64,000 bases of DNA, taken from contig NZ_AUBX01000015.1 of the NCBI RefSeq assembly GCF_000429465.1, forward strand, positions 310,001-374,000. Direction: 5' to 3'. A program made the position numbers and the translations under genes. The DNA is from Algoriphagus vanfongensis DSM 17529. Its GTDB lineage: Bacteria > Bacteroidota > Bacteroidia > Cytophagales > Cyclobacteriaceae. The notes under the pieces were generated by a model that saw only the letters and a program-made list of their open reading frames with translations, did no database searches and had not been told where the DNA came from. This document shows, piece by piece, positions 8,468 to 16,804 of the stretch. Position 1 is the stretch's first letter. The number at the start of each line of letters is the position of its first letter.

Positions 8468-9883
8468 ATGACCGGAGATCACGATCACGACTGGGAAGAA
8501 GACAAAAAGCTCGTCGAGCGTTTTGAAAACTCCCTCAAATCCAATCTGGATTTATATTTCGATGAAGAGGAACTGGAAGATATCATCCGCTTCTATTTTG
8601 ACCAGCAGAAGTTCCTGAAAGCATTGAGGACGTCCGAGTTTGCTCTGGAGAAATTCCCCTTTTCGGTAGAGATCAAATTGCTCAAAGCCCAATGTCTCAT
8701 CTTCAATGATGAGCTGGAAGAGGGTTTGGGTATTTTGGAAAATCTCAACAATATTTCACCCAACAACGAAGAAATCGTCTTGGCTTTAGCCAACGCCCAT
8801 ATTTTGGCAGGAAGCCATCAGGATGGGATAGATCTATTGGAAAAATACCTTCCCCTTGCCGAAGACCAGGCAGAGGTATATTATTCGCTGGGCAATCTAT
8901 TCAGGGCCAAAGGTGAAAACGGAAAGGCAAGCTATTATTTCAAGGAAGCTGTCAAGATCAGAATCAATCATGAGGATGCCTTATTTCAGTTGGCGATGAT
9001 CACTGAGGAAGAGGGTTCTTTTGATGAAATTCTGCAGTTCTACCAGGAGTTTATCGATCAGGATCCTTATAGCGCAGGTGCTTGGTACAACCTTGGAGTA
9101 GTCTACAATCGACTCGGCAAGTTTGAAGATGCGATCAAGGCTTATGACTACGCCATTTTGATTGATGATTCATTTGCCTCTGCCTATTTCAATATGGGCA
9201 ATGCTCTGATGAATACACAGCAATATGAGCTAGCGCTGGAAGCCTATCAAAACACGATCAACTGTGAAGGGGCTAATTCGGAAAACTGCTGCTACATGGG
9301 AGCGGCCTACGAAAAGCTTGGCAAAATCGACGATGCCTTCAAGTATTTCAAAAAATCAGCAAAACTGGATGAGGAGTACGAGGACGCTTGGTTTGGCTTG
9401 GGTATGTGTATGCTCAAGAAAGAAAAGTTTTTTGAGGCGATTCATTATTTCAAAAAAGCGATTCATCTCAGCAAAGAAAACGCAAACTTTTGGGTAGGAC
9501 TAGCTGATGCCGAGTTTAACTTGGGCAATCTTCAGGCGAGTTCGGAAGCCTATGAAGAGGCTATCAATCTGGAGCCAGGGATCATGGAGACCTACGTCAA
9601 TCTGTCTGTTATTTACTTTGATCAAAATAGATTTGAAGAATCCATCGACGTGATCCGCGAAGGAATCGAAGAGCTTCCCGAGGAGGCAGAGCTCTATTAT
9701 CGCATGGTCGTATACCAAATCAAGATGGGCAAATACAAAGAAGCGTTTTCTTATTTGGAAAATGCTTTAACTTTGGACTTTGATAGGCATACGGTTTTGT
9801 ATGATTTGATGCCGGAGCTCAAGCAGCAAAAGGCCATCTACAAACTCATTGCACAATACCGGGACGATAAGTTATTGCCCTAA
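8468..9883 (+). CDS. Tetratricopeptide-repeat protein, cytoplasmic
   Basis: 471 residues made almost entirely of TPR units: recurrent AWYNLGVVYNRLGKFEDAIKAY-type pairs of helices occur every 34 residues from about residue 40 onward. No signal peptide or membrane segment; the N-terminus is acidic and His-rich (MTGDHDHDWEED). TPR solenoids bind partner proteins; no partner is identifiable. It is followed after 17 bp by the ComA-like gene, so the two are probably one transcript. Confidence 0.85.
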   Translation: MTGDHDHDWEEDKKLVERFENSLKSNLDLYFDEEELEDIIRFYFDQQKFLKALRTSEFALEKFPFSVEIKLLKAQCLIFNDELEEGLGILENLNNISPNNEEIVLALANAHILAGSHQDGIDLLEKYLPLAEDQAEVYYSLGNLFRAKGENGKASYYFKEAVKIRINHEDALFQLAMITEEEGSFDEILQFYQEFIDQDPYSAGAWYNLGVVYNRLGKFEDAIKAYDYAILIDDSFASAYFNMGNALMNTQQYELALEAYQNTINCEGANSENCCYMGAAYEKLGKIDDAFKYFKKSAKLDEEYEDAWFGLGMCMLKKEKFFEAIHYFKKAIHLSKENANFWVGLADAEFNLGNLQASSEAYEEAINLEPGIMETYVNLSVIYFDQNRFEESIDVIREGIEELPEEAELYYRMVVYQIKMGKYKEAFSYLENALTLDFDRHTVLYDLMPELKQQKAIYKLIAQYRDDKLLP

Positions 9884-9900
9884 ACATTAAAAACAATCGA

Positions 9901-10671
9901 ATGAATTATGTGCTAAAGAATATCCCTGTACGGACTGAGAAGCCACGTACCTCGGGATTTACTATGGCGATGGACAAAGGTCTCAGTCTCAGAGCGACAG
10001 AGGATTTTGTAGAGAGCTGCGCGGATTACGTGGATATTGTAAAACTCGGCTGGGCGACATCCTATGTGACGAAGAATCTCAAGGAAAAAATTGCCATCTA
10101 TAAAGACGCCGGAATCCCTGTTTATTTTGGGGGGACTTTGTTTGAAGCTTTTATCGTCCGAGGTCAGTTTGAAGACTACAGAAAAGTACTCGACAAGTTC
10201 AAATTGGAATTTGCAGAGGTATCCGATGGCTCGATTTCTCTCAATCATGATAAAAAATGTGAATTTATTTCCACTCTTTCTGAGCAGGTGACTGTTTTGT
10301 CGGAAGTAGGTTCTAAAGATGCGGCCAAAATCATTCCTCCATACAAATGGATCGAGCAGATGCAGACTGAATTGGCTGCGGGTGCCTGGAAGGTGATCGG
10401 TGAAGCCCGTGAGGGTGGAAACGTGGGTCTTTTCAGAGACTCGGGAGAAGTAAGACAGGGATTGGTAGAGGAGATTTTGACTCAGGTGCCTGAGGAAAGA
10501 ATCATCTGGGAAGCGCCGATCAAATCCCAGCAAGTTTGGTTTATCAAGCTTTTGGGAGCCAATGTAAACTTGGGAAATATTTCTCCATCTGAAGTCATTC
10601 CTTTGGAAACTATCCGATTGGGGCTGAGAGGAGATACTTTTGATCACTTCTTGGGAGAGATTAAACTATAA
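9901..10671 (+). CDS. Phosphosulfolactate synthase family protein (ComA-like)
   Basis: 256 residues aligning in character with the ComA TIM barrel: KPRTSGFTMAMDKG near the N-terminus, DIVKLGWATS (Lys48), YFGGTLFE (75-82), EVSDGSI, GEAREGGNVGLF and IIWEAP. In methanogens ComA joins sulfite to phosphoenolpyruvate to start coenzyme M synthesis. Coenzyme M is not expected here and comB/comC are absent from the window, so the Bacteroidota enzyme may make sulfolactate for another purpose or act on a different substrate. Family is confident, reaction is inference. It sits between a TPR gene and a DUF368 transporter gene and is followed by a terminator. Confidence 0.85.
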   Translation: MNYVLKNIPVRTEKPRTSGFTMAMDKGLSLRATEDFVESCADYVDIVKLGWATSYVTKNLKEKIAIYKDAGIPVYFGGTLFEAFIVRGQFEDYRKVLDKFKLEFAEVSDGSISLNHDKKCEFISTLSEQVTVLSEVGSKDAAKIIPPYKWIEQMQTELAAGAWKVIGEAREGGNVGLFRDSGEVRQGLVEEILTQVPEERIIWEAPIKSQQVWFIKLLGANVNLGNISPSEVIPLETIRLGLRGDTFDHFLGEIKL

Positions 10672-10689
10672 GAAACACTACATACCGAT

Positions 10690-10727
10690 AGGCTGATCGA
10701 TTGATTTTCGGTCAGCCTTTATTTTTG
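10690..10727 (+). terminator. Terminator after the ComA-like gene, overlapping a -7 box
   Basis: AGGCTGATCG (10690-10699) pairs with CGGTCAGCCT (10709-10718; one G-U pair) and is followed by TTTATTTTTG. The T-tract contains TATTTTTG (10720-10727), an exact TAnnTTTG box that ends 4 nt before the ATG of the DUF368 gene. Confidence 0.8.
10720..10727 (+). promoter_or_regulatory. Candidate -7 element of the DUF368 gene
   Basis: TATTTTTG matches TAnnTTTG exactly; the nearest TTG (10701-10703) is only 16 nt upstream. The box ends 4 nt before the start codon, which would give a leaderless transcript. It lies in the T-tract of the preceding terminator. Confidence 0.45.
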
Positions 10728-10731
10728 TCTG

Positions 10732-11667
10732 ATGAATAGGATCAAAAATTATTTGCTTACCTACCTCAAGGGGATGGCTATGGGAGCGGCGGATATCGTT
10801 CCAGGAGTCTCCGGTGGGTCGATCGCTCTGATTACCGGGATCTACCAGCGCTTGCTGGACAGCATCAATTCATTCAACGGAGCCAATCTTTCCCTGCTGC
10901 TGAAGCTAGAGTTTAAGCAATTCTACAAAGCTGTCAACGGGACATTTTTGCTTAGTTTGTTGCTAGGGATTCTGACCTCAGTCTTCACGATGTCCAAAGT
11001 GCTCACCTATCTGATGGATGAGCATCCGATTCCGCTTTGGTCCTTTTTCTGTGGCTTGATACTGGTCAGTGCATTTATCATTCTGAAAGAGATCAAACGC
11101 TGGCATTTGGGTGTGGTCTTGTCAGTTATTTTGGGAATCATTATAGCTTGGTGGGTGACTTCTTTGCCTCCGACTACTTCACCAGATGCGATTTGGTTCA
11201 CATTTGTTGCGGGGGCGATTGCCATTTGTGCCATGATTTTGCCGGGCATCAGCGGAAGTTTTATCTTGTTGATACTGGGGAAATATGAGACGATTTTACA
11301 GGCTGTTTCAGACAAGGATTTCCTGACTTTGGGTGTGTTTGCATCCGGTTGTATTGTGGGAATTTTGTCTTTTAGTAGGTTGATTTCCTTCCTTTTGAGA
11401 AAGTTTTATTCGACGACCATAGGCCTACTGTCCGGCTTTATGCTTGGATCTATCAATAAACTTTGGCCTTGGAAAGTAGTCACGCAATACCGTACTTCCT
11501 CTTCAGGTGAGCAGAAGCCCTTCATTACAGAGAATCTCTGGCCATCCGAGTATCTACAGCAAGTCGGAGCCGAACCTAACTTGGACTTGGCTATTGCGGG
11601 ATTTGTAGGTGGAATAGTCTTGGTTTTGGGCATAGATCTGCTGGCTGATTATTTGAAAAAACAATGA
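10732..11667 (+). CDS. DUF368 membrane protein, polyprenyl-phosphate transporter family
   Basis: 311 residues, mostly hydrophobic, with 8-10 probable membrane helices. The family signature GAADIVPGVSGGS (18-30) is echoed in the second half by AMILPGISGSF, showing the internal duplication with inverted topology typical of small-molecule transporters. DUF368 proteins (PopT) were recently shown in other bacteria to return undecaprenyl phosphate, the lipid carrier of wall and surface polysaccharides, across the cytoplasmic membrane. Only one copy occurs here. The stop overlaps the aroE start by 4 bp (ATGA), so the genes are co-translated. Confidence 0.88.
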   Translation: MNRIKNYLLTYLKGMAMGAADIVPGVSGGSIALITGIYQRLLDSINSFNGANLSLLLKLEFKQFYKAVNGTFLLSLLLGILTSVFTMSKVLTYLMDEHPIPLWSFFCGLILVSAFIILKEIKRWHLGVVLSVILGIIIAWWVTSLPPTTSPDAIWFTFVAGAIAICAMILPGISGSFILLILGKYETILQAVSDKDFLTLGVFASGCIVGILSFSRLISFLLRKFYSTTIGLLSGFMLGSINKLWPWKVVTQYRTSSSGEQKPFITENLWPSEYLQQVGAEPNLDLAIAGFVGGIVLVLGIDLLADYLKKQ

Positions 11668-12407
11668 GAAAATTCGGTTTGATCGGGTATCCTTTGGGGC
11701 ATTCTTTTTCCAAAAAATATTTCGCCGAGAAATTTGAAAAAGAGGGAATTTCAGGTTGTCAATACGATCTGTACGAGATCCCTTCTGCAGGTGAATTGAA
11801 AGGCATTTTGGAAAGAAATCCAGATTTGGAAGGGATCAATGTGACGATTCCTTACAAACAAGATGTCATTCCCATGATGTCCGAACTGGATCCGGCCTGC
11901 GAGACCATCGGTGCGGTGAACTGCATCAAACTAAAAAACGGCAAGCTGAAAGGCTACAATACTGACTACATAGGTTTCAAAGAATCTTTGACAGCTTGGC
12001 TTGGAAATACTCAGGTAAAGACCCTGGTTTTGGGTACTGGCGGTGCTTCCAAAGCCATTGTCCAAGCTTTGAAGGATTTGGGCATTGACTTTTTGTATGT
12101 GTCTCGTACACCCGGAGCCAATCAGATCTCCTACAGTCAAATTCAAGAAGATGCTTCCATTTTGGAAGAATATAAATTGATCATCAACTGTACTCCTTTG
12201 GGCACCTATCCGAAGGTAGAAGGAATTCCAGATCTACCCATCGACCAGTTAACTTCAGAGCATTGGGTTTATGATTTGGTTTACAATCCTCCTACGACAG
12301 CCCTGATGCAAGCCTGTCTGGATCGTGGAGGGAAAGCTAAGAATGGTCTGGAAATGCTCGAACTCCAAGCCGAGGCCGCCTGGAAAATCTGGAACGAAAG
12401 CGAATGA
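11664..12407 (+). CDS. aroE: Shikimate dehydrogenase
   Basis: 247 residues. The substrate-binding domain has the Ser motif GYPLGHSFSK (8-17) and NVTIPYK with catalytic Lys65; the second catalytic residue is Asp101 in YNTD. The nucleotide-binding part has VLGTGGASKA. The enzyme reduces 3-dehydroshikimate to shikimate with NADPH in aromatic amino acid synthesis. It is slightly short for the family (about 250-280), which is common in Bacteroidota. It lies between DUF368 and purU, with 1 bp between its stop and the purU start. Confidence 0.95.
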   Translation: MRKFGLIGYPLGHSFSKKYFAEKFEKEGISGCQYDLYEIPSAGELKGILERNPDLEGINVTIPYKQDVIPMMSELDPACETIGAVNCIKLKNGKLKGYNTDYIGFKESLTAWLGNTQVKTLVLGTGGASKAIVQALKDLGIDFLYVSRTPGANQISYSQIQEDASILEEYKLIINCTPLGTYPKVEGIPDLPIDQLTSEHWVYDLVYNPPTTALMQACLDRGGKAKNGLEMLELQAEAAWKIWNESE

Positions 12408-12408
12408 A

Positions 12409-13263
12409 ATGAAAAAAGCCATCCTCATCATCCAATGTTTCGATCAAAAAGGGATCGTCGCGGCAGTTTCGCAATTTTTATTCAAGTATGAAGGAAACAT
12501 CTTGGAAGTAGATCAGCATGTAGATGAGGAGATGGGGATGTTTTTTATGCGTGCGGCTTGGGAGCTGGAGAGTCTTTCTCTTCCCAAAGAAGAAATAGCA
12601 GAGCGATTTGAGCAAGAAGTAGGAAGGCCTTTTGGGATGGAGTTTAAGTTGCATTTCAATTTTCCCAAACCAAGAATGGCTCTTTTTGTCAGCAAGCTTT
12701 CCCATTGTTTGTTTGATATTTTAGGCAGGCATCATGCAGGTCAGCTAGACATGGAGATTCCGTTGGTGATTTCCAATCATCCTGACTTACAGCCAGTGGT
12801 AGAGTCTTTTGGGATTTCTTATGTGCATTTGCCTGTCACCAAAGAAAATAAAGCTGAAGTCGAGGCGCGGCAACTGGAGCTTTTGGAAGAAAACCGAGTA
12901 GATTTCATCGTTCTTGCGCGATACATGCAGATTCTTTCTAGCAAACTGATCGAGCAGTTTCCCAATCGCATCATCAATATCCATCATTCTTTTTTACCGG
13001 CATTTGTTGGGGCAAAGCCATATCATGCGGCTTACGAAAGAGGAGTGAAAATCATCGGGGCTACGGCGCATTATGTCACTGAGGAGCTGGATGCCGGGCC
13101 GATTATCGAGCAGGATGTGGCTCGCGTCAGGCATCACAATACGATTCCCGAGCTTGTGCAGATTGGTCAGGATGTGGAGAAAGTTGTGCTATCCAAAGCC
13201 ATCAAATATCACCTTGACCGAAAAGTCTTGGTGGTCAAAAACAAAACGGTGATTTTCTACTAA
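12409..13263 (+). CDS. purU: Formyltetrahydrofolate deformylase
   Basis: 284 residues from the ATG at 12409; the frame is open further upstream into aroE, but MKKAILIIQCFDQKG is the conserved N-terminus. An ACT domain (about 1-80) precedes a formyltransferase-fold hydrolase domain with LARYMQILS, INIHHSFLPAF (catalytic His) and ELDAGPIIEQD (catalytic Asp). It hydrolyses 10-formyl-THF to THF and formate, feeding formate to purine synthesis and balancing the one-carbon pool. Last gene of the DUF368-aroE-purU operon. Its stop codon directly abuts the stop codon of convergent alr, leaving no room for a terminator. Confidence 0.95.
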   Translation: MKKAILIIQCFDQKGIVAAVSQFLFKYEGNILEVDQHVDEEMGMFFMRAAWELESLSLPKEEIAERFEQEVGRPFGMEFKLHFNFPKPRMALFVSKLSHCLFDILGRHHAGQLDMEIPLVISNHPDLQPVVESFGISYVHLPVTKENKAEVEARQLELLEENRVDFIVLARYMQILSSKLIEQFPNRIINIHHSFLPAFVGAKPYHAAYERGVKIIGATAHYVTEELDAGPIIEQDVARVRHHNTIPELVQIGQDVEKVVLSKAIKYHLDRKVLVVKNKTVIFY

Positions 13264-14418
13264 TTATGGGATGATCCTTCTGGGAATGTCCTGAGGCAGA
13301 CGCGTCAACAACTCATAATTGACCTGCTGGGTAGATTCTGAAAAAGAAGCCACCGTAATCTCTTTATTTTTTTGATTTCCGATCAAAACCACTTCATCCC
13401 CTACTTTTATATTTTTGACTTTGGTCATGTCCACTGCGATGGCATTCATGGTGACTGTGCCGACTACCTGACAATAGGCTCCACCGATCAATACCTGACC
13501 GGAATTGGAAAGCAACCTGCTATACCCATGGCCATAACCCACTGGTACGATGGCCAGGGTCATGTTTTGAAGTGCCATGAAGCTATTGCCATAACCGACA
13601 AACTCCCCCATCTTCACTTTTTTGATGCTCATCACTTGGCTTTTCCAGCTGATCAGTCGCTTGAGTGGGTTTTTATTGCTTTTGGGTAGATCTTTCAGCT
13701 TCGCAAAATAGGTTTCTTTGGTTGGCCAAAACCCATAGCCTGCAATGCCGATTCTGACCATATCCATGATGGTTTCGGGGAAAATCAAAGTTGCCGCAGA
13801 GCAGGCGGTATGATACTTTCGAAAGAAAAGATTGTGTTCAGAAAGATAGTTTTTGAAATCGTAATAGACAGAAATCTGATTTTTTACTCTGACGAAATTG
13901 CTGACGCTTTCCGCTCCTGCATAATGGGTGCAAAGCCCTTCTAAAATGACTTGGTCTTTTGCTTGCTGAAGCGTCTGGACAAGCTTCTCTCGCTGCTCCC
14001 AGTCAAAGCCGGTCCGATGAAAACCCGTCTCGACTTCCACGTGGATTTTTGCAGGGATTCCGATTCTAGAGGAGATGGTTATGGCTTTTTCCAATCGTTC
14101 AAAATCAAAAACATAGAAGCTGATTCCTGCTTGGATGAGTTGTGGCATTTCCTCTTCATAGAGCATGCCCAGGATCATTATTTCTGAATTTTTGGTCGAG
14201 TTCTGCCGGACCATCCAGGCTTCATCTGAGCTGAATGTGCTGAAATGCCTGATGCCCGCCTTTTCCGCTATTTCTACCATTTGCGCGATTCCATGCCCAT
14301 AGGCATTTCCTTTGACTACGGCCGAAATGGTGGGTTTCGGTCCGATTTCTTTTCGGATATAGCGGATATTTTGGCGGTAAGCTTTGGCACTGATTTCTAG
14401 AAAAGAAGTGGCAATCAT
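13264..14418 (-). CDS. alr: Alanine racemase
   Basis: 384 residues from the ATG at 14418; the frame extends 16 codons further upstream, but the conserved start is MIATSFLEIS. The PLP lysine is Lys36 in AVVKGNAYGHG. RIGIAGYGFWP corresponds to the domain-joining motif and GYGNSFMA to the C-terminal domain carrying the catalytic Tyr. The enzyme interconverts L- and D-alanine for peptidoglycan. In many Bacteroidota alr is fused to murF; here it stands alone. It diverges from tag and ends back to back with purU. Confidence 0.93.
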   Translation of the reverse strand: MIATSFLEISAKAYRQNIRYIRKEIGPKPTISAVVKGNAYGHGIAQMVEIAEKAGIRHFSTFSSDEAWMVRQNSTKNSEIMILGMLYEEEMPQLIQAGISFYVFDFERLEKAITISSRIGIPAKIHVEVETGFHRTGFDWEQREKLVQTLQQAKDQVILEGLCTHYAGAESVSNFVRVKNQISVYYDFKNYLSEHNLFFRKYHTACSAATLIFPETIMDMVRIGIAGYGFWPTKETYFAKLKDLPKSNKNPLKRLISWKSQVMSIKKVKMGEFVGYGNSFMALQNMTLAIVPVGYGHGYSRLLSNSGQVLIGGAYCQVVGTVTMNAIAVDMTKVKNIKVGDEVVLIGNQKNKEITVASFSESTQQVNYELLTRLPQDIPRRIIP

Positions 14419-14512
14419 AATTCTGCGACAGGTTTGGACGCAAAAATTAATCGGAGCAGATTCCAATTCCCAATTTTCCCTACATTTAATTCTAAATGCT
14501 TTTTAAAAGAAC

Positions 14513-15106
14513 ATGAAAGAAGAAAAAAGATGCGGCTGGTGTTTGGGTTTTGAGGAATATATCCGATACCATGATGAAGAATGGGGAGTGCCTGTCCATG
14601 ATGATCAGGTGCATTTCGAATTTCTGATATTAGAATCCGCTCAGGCGGGCCTTAGCTGGTCCACGATCCTGAAAAAGAGAGAAGGCTACCGAAAGGCTTT
14701 TGCCGATTTTGATTACAAAAAAGTCGCTGAGTTTTCGGAGATCAAAGCCGAAGAATTGCTTCAAGATCCAGGGATCGTTCGAAACAAACTGAAGATCAAT
14801 GCTGCGATCAATAATGCCAAACGCTTTCTGGAAGTGCAAAAGGAGTTTGGTTCCTTTTCCAACTATATCTGGTCCTTTGTAGGAGGAAAACCCATCCAAA
14901 ATGCTTGGGAAAATTATAAAACCGCTCCTGCCACTACTCCGGAATCGGATCAACTGGCGAAAGATCTTAAGAAAAGGGGCTTTAAATTTTTGGGATCCAC
15001 GACGATCTATGCCCATATGCAAGCAACCGGCCTGGTGAATGATCACCAAGTCGATTGTCCTCAATATCAAATTGTGAAAGCTTTAGGCGAAGGCAAAGAA
15101 TACTAG
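14513..15106 (+). CDS. tag: DNA-3-methyladenine glycosylase I
   Basis: 197 residues. CGW (Cys7), His20 (RYHDEEWG), His178 and Cys182 (NDHQVDC) form the structural zinc site known for Tag, and Glu41 (ILESAQAGLSW) matches the conserved base-pocket Glu. The enzyme excises 3-methyladenine from alkylated DNA in base excision repair. Length and motif spacing are canonical. Its last 24 bp overlap, antisense, the 3' end of nhaD. Confidence 0.95.
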   Translation: MKEEKRCGWCLGFEEYIRYHDEEWGVPVHDDQVHFEFLILESAQAGLSWSTILKKREGYRKAFADFDYKKVAEFSEIKAEELLQDPGIVRNKLKINAAINNAKRFLEVQKEFGSFSNYIWSFVGGKPIQNAWENYKTAPATTPESDQLAKDLKKRGFKFLGSTTIYAHMQATGLVNDHQVDCPQYQIVKALGEGKEY

Positions 15107-16621
15107 CCACACCAAAAACAGCAATGGAAGCAAGACTGGCAAAGAGAATCGGATGATGTAACCAAAGAAGGATGGCATTTTGATTCCGCTTTGCTCAGCG
15201 ATGGACTTCACCATGAAGTTGGGTCCATTTCCGATATAGGTCATCGCTCCAAAGAACACTGAGGCGACGGCAATAGCCATTAGCTGGAAAGCTGACTCTG
15301 GAAATCCATCTGCCGCAAACATCCGGACTTCTTCGATATTATTGATAGAAGCTCCTTTGGAAGCCATCGCTGCGGCGAGGAAGTTGAGGTATGTCGGTGC
15401 ATTGTCCAAAAATCCTGAAAGCGTACCCGTACCCCAATACAAGGTGTTGTGAGAGATCATGGCCGCTCCTTCTGGAGATTTGGCAAAGTTTCCTACCAAT
15501 TCCAAAGCAGGCATCATCGTGCCGAAAATACCAATAAAGATAAAGGCCACCTCGCGAATCGGTTCGAAGTTGAATTCATTGCCTTTGATCGCTCGCTGAT
15601 CAGCAAACTTGTAAGAGAAGAATGCCACGGAGAGCATGATGACCTCACGAAGGAAAGAGAATTTTTGACCATCATAGACGATAGCCGGTACCCATTCGAT
15701 CACATTGGGGTCGAGGAAAACTGAACAAATCACAATAAATAACCAACCAAAGTTTTTGATCCCGATCATCGAGAATTTGTTGGTATAGGTCACATCTTCT
15801 AGTTCACTTTCATCACTGGCTTTGCCGAGTTTTTTGTCGATGAAATAGAAGACTACCGCTAACAGTCCCAGCGCAAACAACCAAGCTGGCCAGTTATGCT
15901 CCAAAGTCCAGAAGAATGGAATCCCCTTCAAAAATCCCAAGAACAAAGGAGGATCTCCGATCGGTGTAAGTGATCCACCGACATTGCTGACCATAAAGAT
16001 GAAGAAGATGATATGATAAGCCTGGATATTGCCTTTATTCAATCTGATAAATGGACGGATCAAAAGCATGGAAGCTCCAGTGGTCCCGATGAGGTTGGAG
16101 ATGACAGCACCGATCAGGAGCAAACTCACATTGGCCATCGGAGTGGCTTTTTTGTCGATTTCTATCAAAATCCCCCCTGAGGCGATGTAAAGTGAAGCCA
16201 AGAGGGCGATGAATTGCACATATTCCGCCAAAGCATGTACAGGTGCATGGACATTTCCTAGAACAAAGAGATAGTAAAGCACCACTAAAATAGCCAGTCC
16301 AACAGCGATTTTTGGGTAATTGTGATGCCAAAAATGCTCATAAAACAAGGGACCTGTGGCGATCATCAAGAGAAGCGCTACAAATGGGATCACTAGCCAA
16401 GCAGGAGGAGTGTGATGTGCCTCTTCACCATGGCCTTCTTCTACATGTGAGTCCTCAAGTGCGGAGGCATGGCTATCCTGTGTATCGTCCTGTGCGTGCC
16501 CTGCCTGGGCTATCAAACTGCTGGAGACAGTGTTCTCCACAGCCATGTTTGAGCTGGCATTGACCTCAGTAAAAAATAATATTCCGAATAATAAGGATAT
16601 GCCAATAATAAAGTTCTTCAT
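15083..16621 (-). CDS. nhaD: Na+/H+ antiporter, NhaD family
   Basis: 512 residues from the ATG at 16621; the longer frame adds 16 residues without a good start. Residues 1-24 look like a signal peptide or first helix (MKNFIIGISLLFGILFF), followed by a short His/Asp/Glu-rich stretch (AGHAQDDTQDSHASALEDS), then about 12 membrane helices of the ArsB/NhaD ion transporter superfamily. Conserved loops include TGASMLLIRPFIRLN, GGSLTPIGDPPLFLGF and FLDNAPTYLNF. It exchanges cytoplasmic Na+ for H+ and fits a marine or saline lifestyle. Monocistronic, with a 14-bp palindrome upstream of the start. Confidence 0.93.
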   Translation of the reverse strand: MKNFIIGISLLFGILFFTEVNASSNMAVENTVSSSLIAQAGHAQDDTQDSHASALEDSHVEEGHGEEAHHTPPAWLVIPFVALLLMIATGPLFYEHFWHHNYPKIAVGLAILVVLYYLFVLGNVHAPVHALAEYVQFIALLASLYIASGGILIEIDKKATPMANVSLLLIGAVISNLIGTTGASMLLIRPFIRLNKGNIQAYHIIFFIFMVSNVGGSLTPIGDPPLFLGFLKGIPFFWTLEHNWPAWLFALGLLAVVFYFIDKKLGKASDESELEDVTYTNKFSMIGIKNFGWLFIVICSVFLDPNVIEWVPAIVYDGQKFSFLREVIMLSVAFFSYKFADQRAIKGNEFNFEPIREVAFIFIGIFGTMMPALELVGNFAKSPEGAAMISHNTLYWGTGTLSGFLDNAPTYLNFLAAAMASKGASINNIEEVRMFAADGFPESAFQLMAIAVASVFFGAMTYIGNGPNFMVKSIAEQSGIKMPSFFGYIIRFSLPVLLPLLFLVWLVFFAFA

Positions 16622-16664
16622 GAGAGTAATTTGGTATGCCGGGTAATCTTGTTCGGTCAAATTA

Positions 16665-16678
16665 AACAAATATTTGTT
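16665..16678 (-). promoter_or_regulatory. 14-bp perfect palindrome upstream of nhaD
   Basis: AACAAATATTTGTT is perfectly self-complementary and lies 43 bp before the nhaD start, in the promoter position. A direct repeat TTGTTCG (16649-16655 and 16674-16680) overlaps it. It looks like an operator, but no cognate regulator is apparent. Confidence 0.35.
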
Positions 16679-16749
16679 CGTTGCCGATCGCTTGTTTGGT
16701 TTTTGCTAAACTACAGATTTTGTTTGAATTGCCACAACCAGTAAAAGCC

Positions 16750-16787
16750 GCCCGGAGGATTTAATCAAAAATTAATATCTCCCGGGC
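16750..16787 (-). terminator. Hairpin downstream of the amino-acid dehydrogenase gene
   Basis: GCCCGG...ATTTAAT (from 16750) pairs imperfectly with ATTAAT...CCGGGC (16771-16787). On the minus strand it follows the stop at 16805 and is followed by GGCTTTTAC. Probable terminator of the dehydrogenase gene. Confidence 0.55.
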
Positions 16788-16804
16788 AAAGCCAAAGAAT
16801 GGTT

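Noticed and set aside
9913..10647. Long minus-strand open frame (244 codons) inside the ComA-like gene
   Set aside because: Antisense to a clear conserved family protein; no domain recognisable. Shadow frame.
12325..12408. Longer N-terminus of purU inside aroE
   Set aside because: The extra 28 codons overlap aroE and precede the conserved MKKAILIIQ start one base after the aroE stop.
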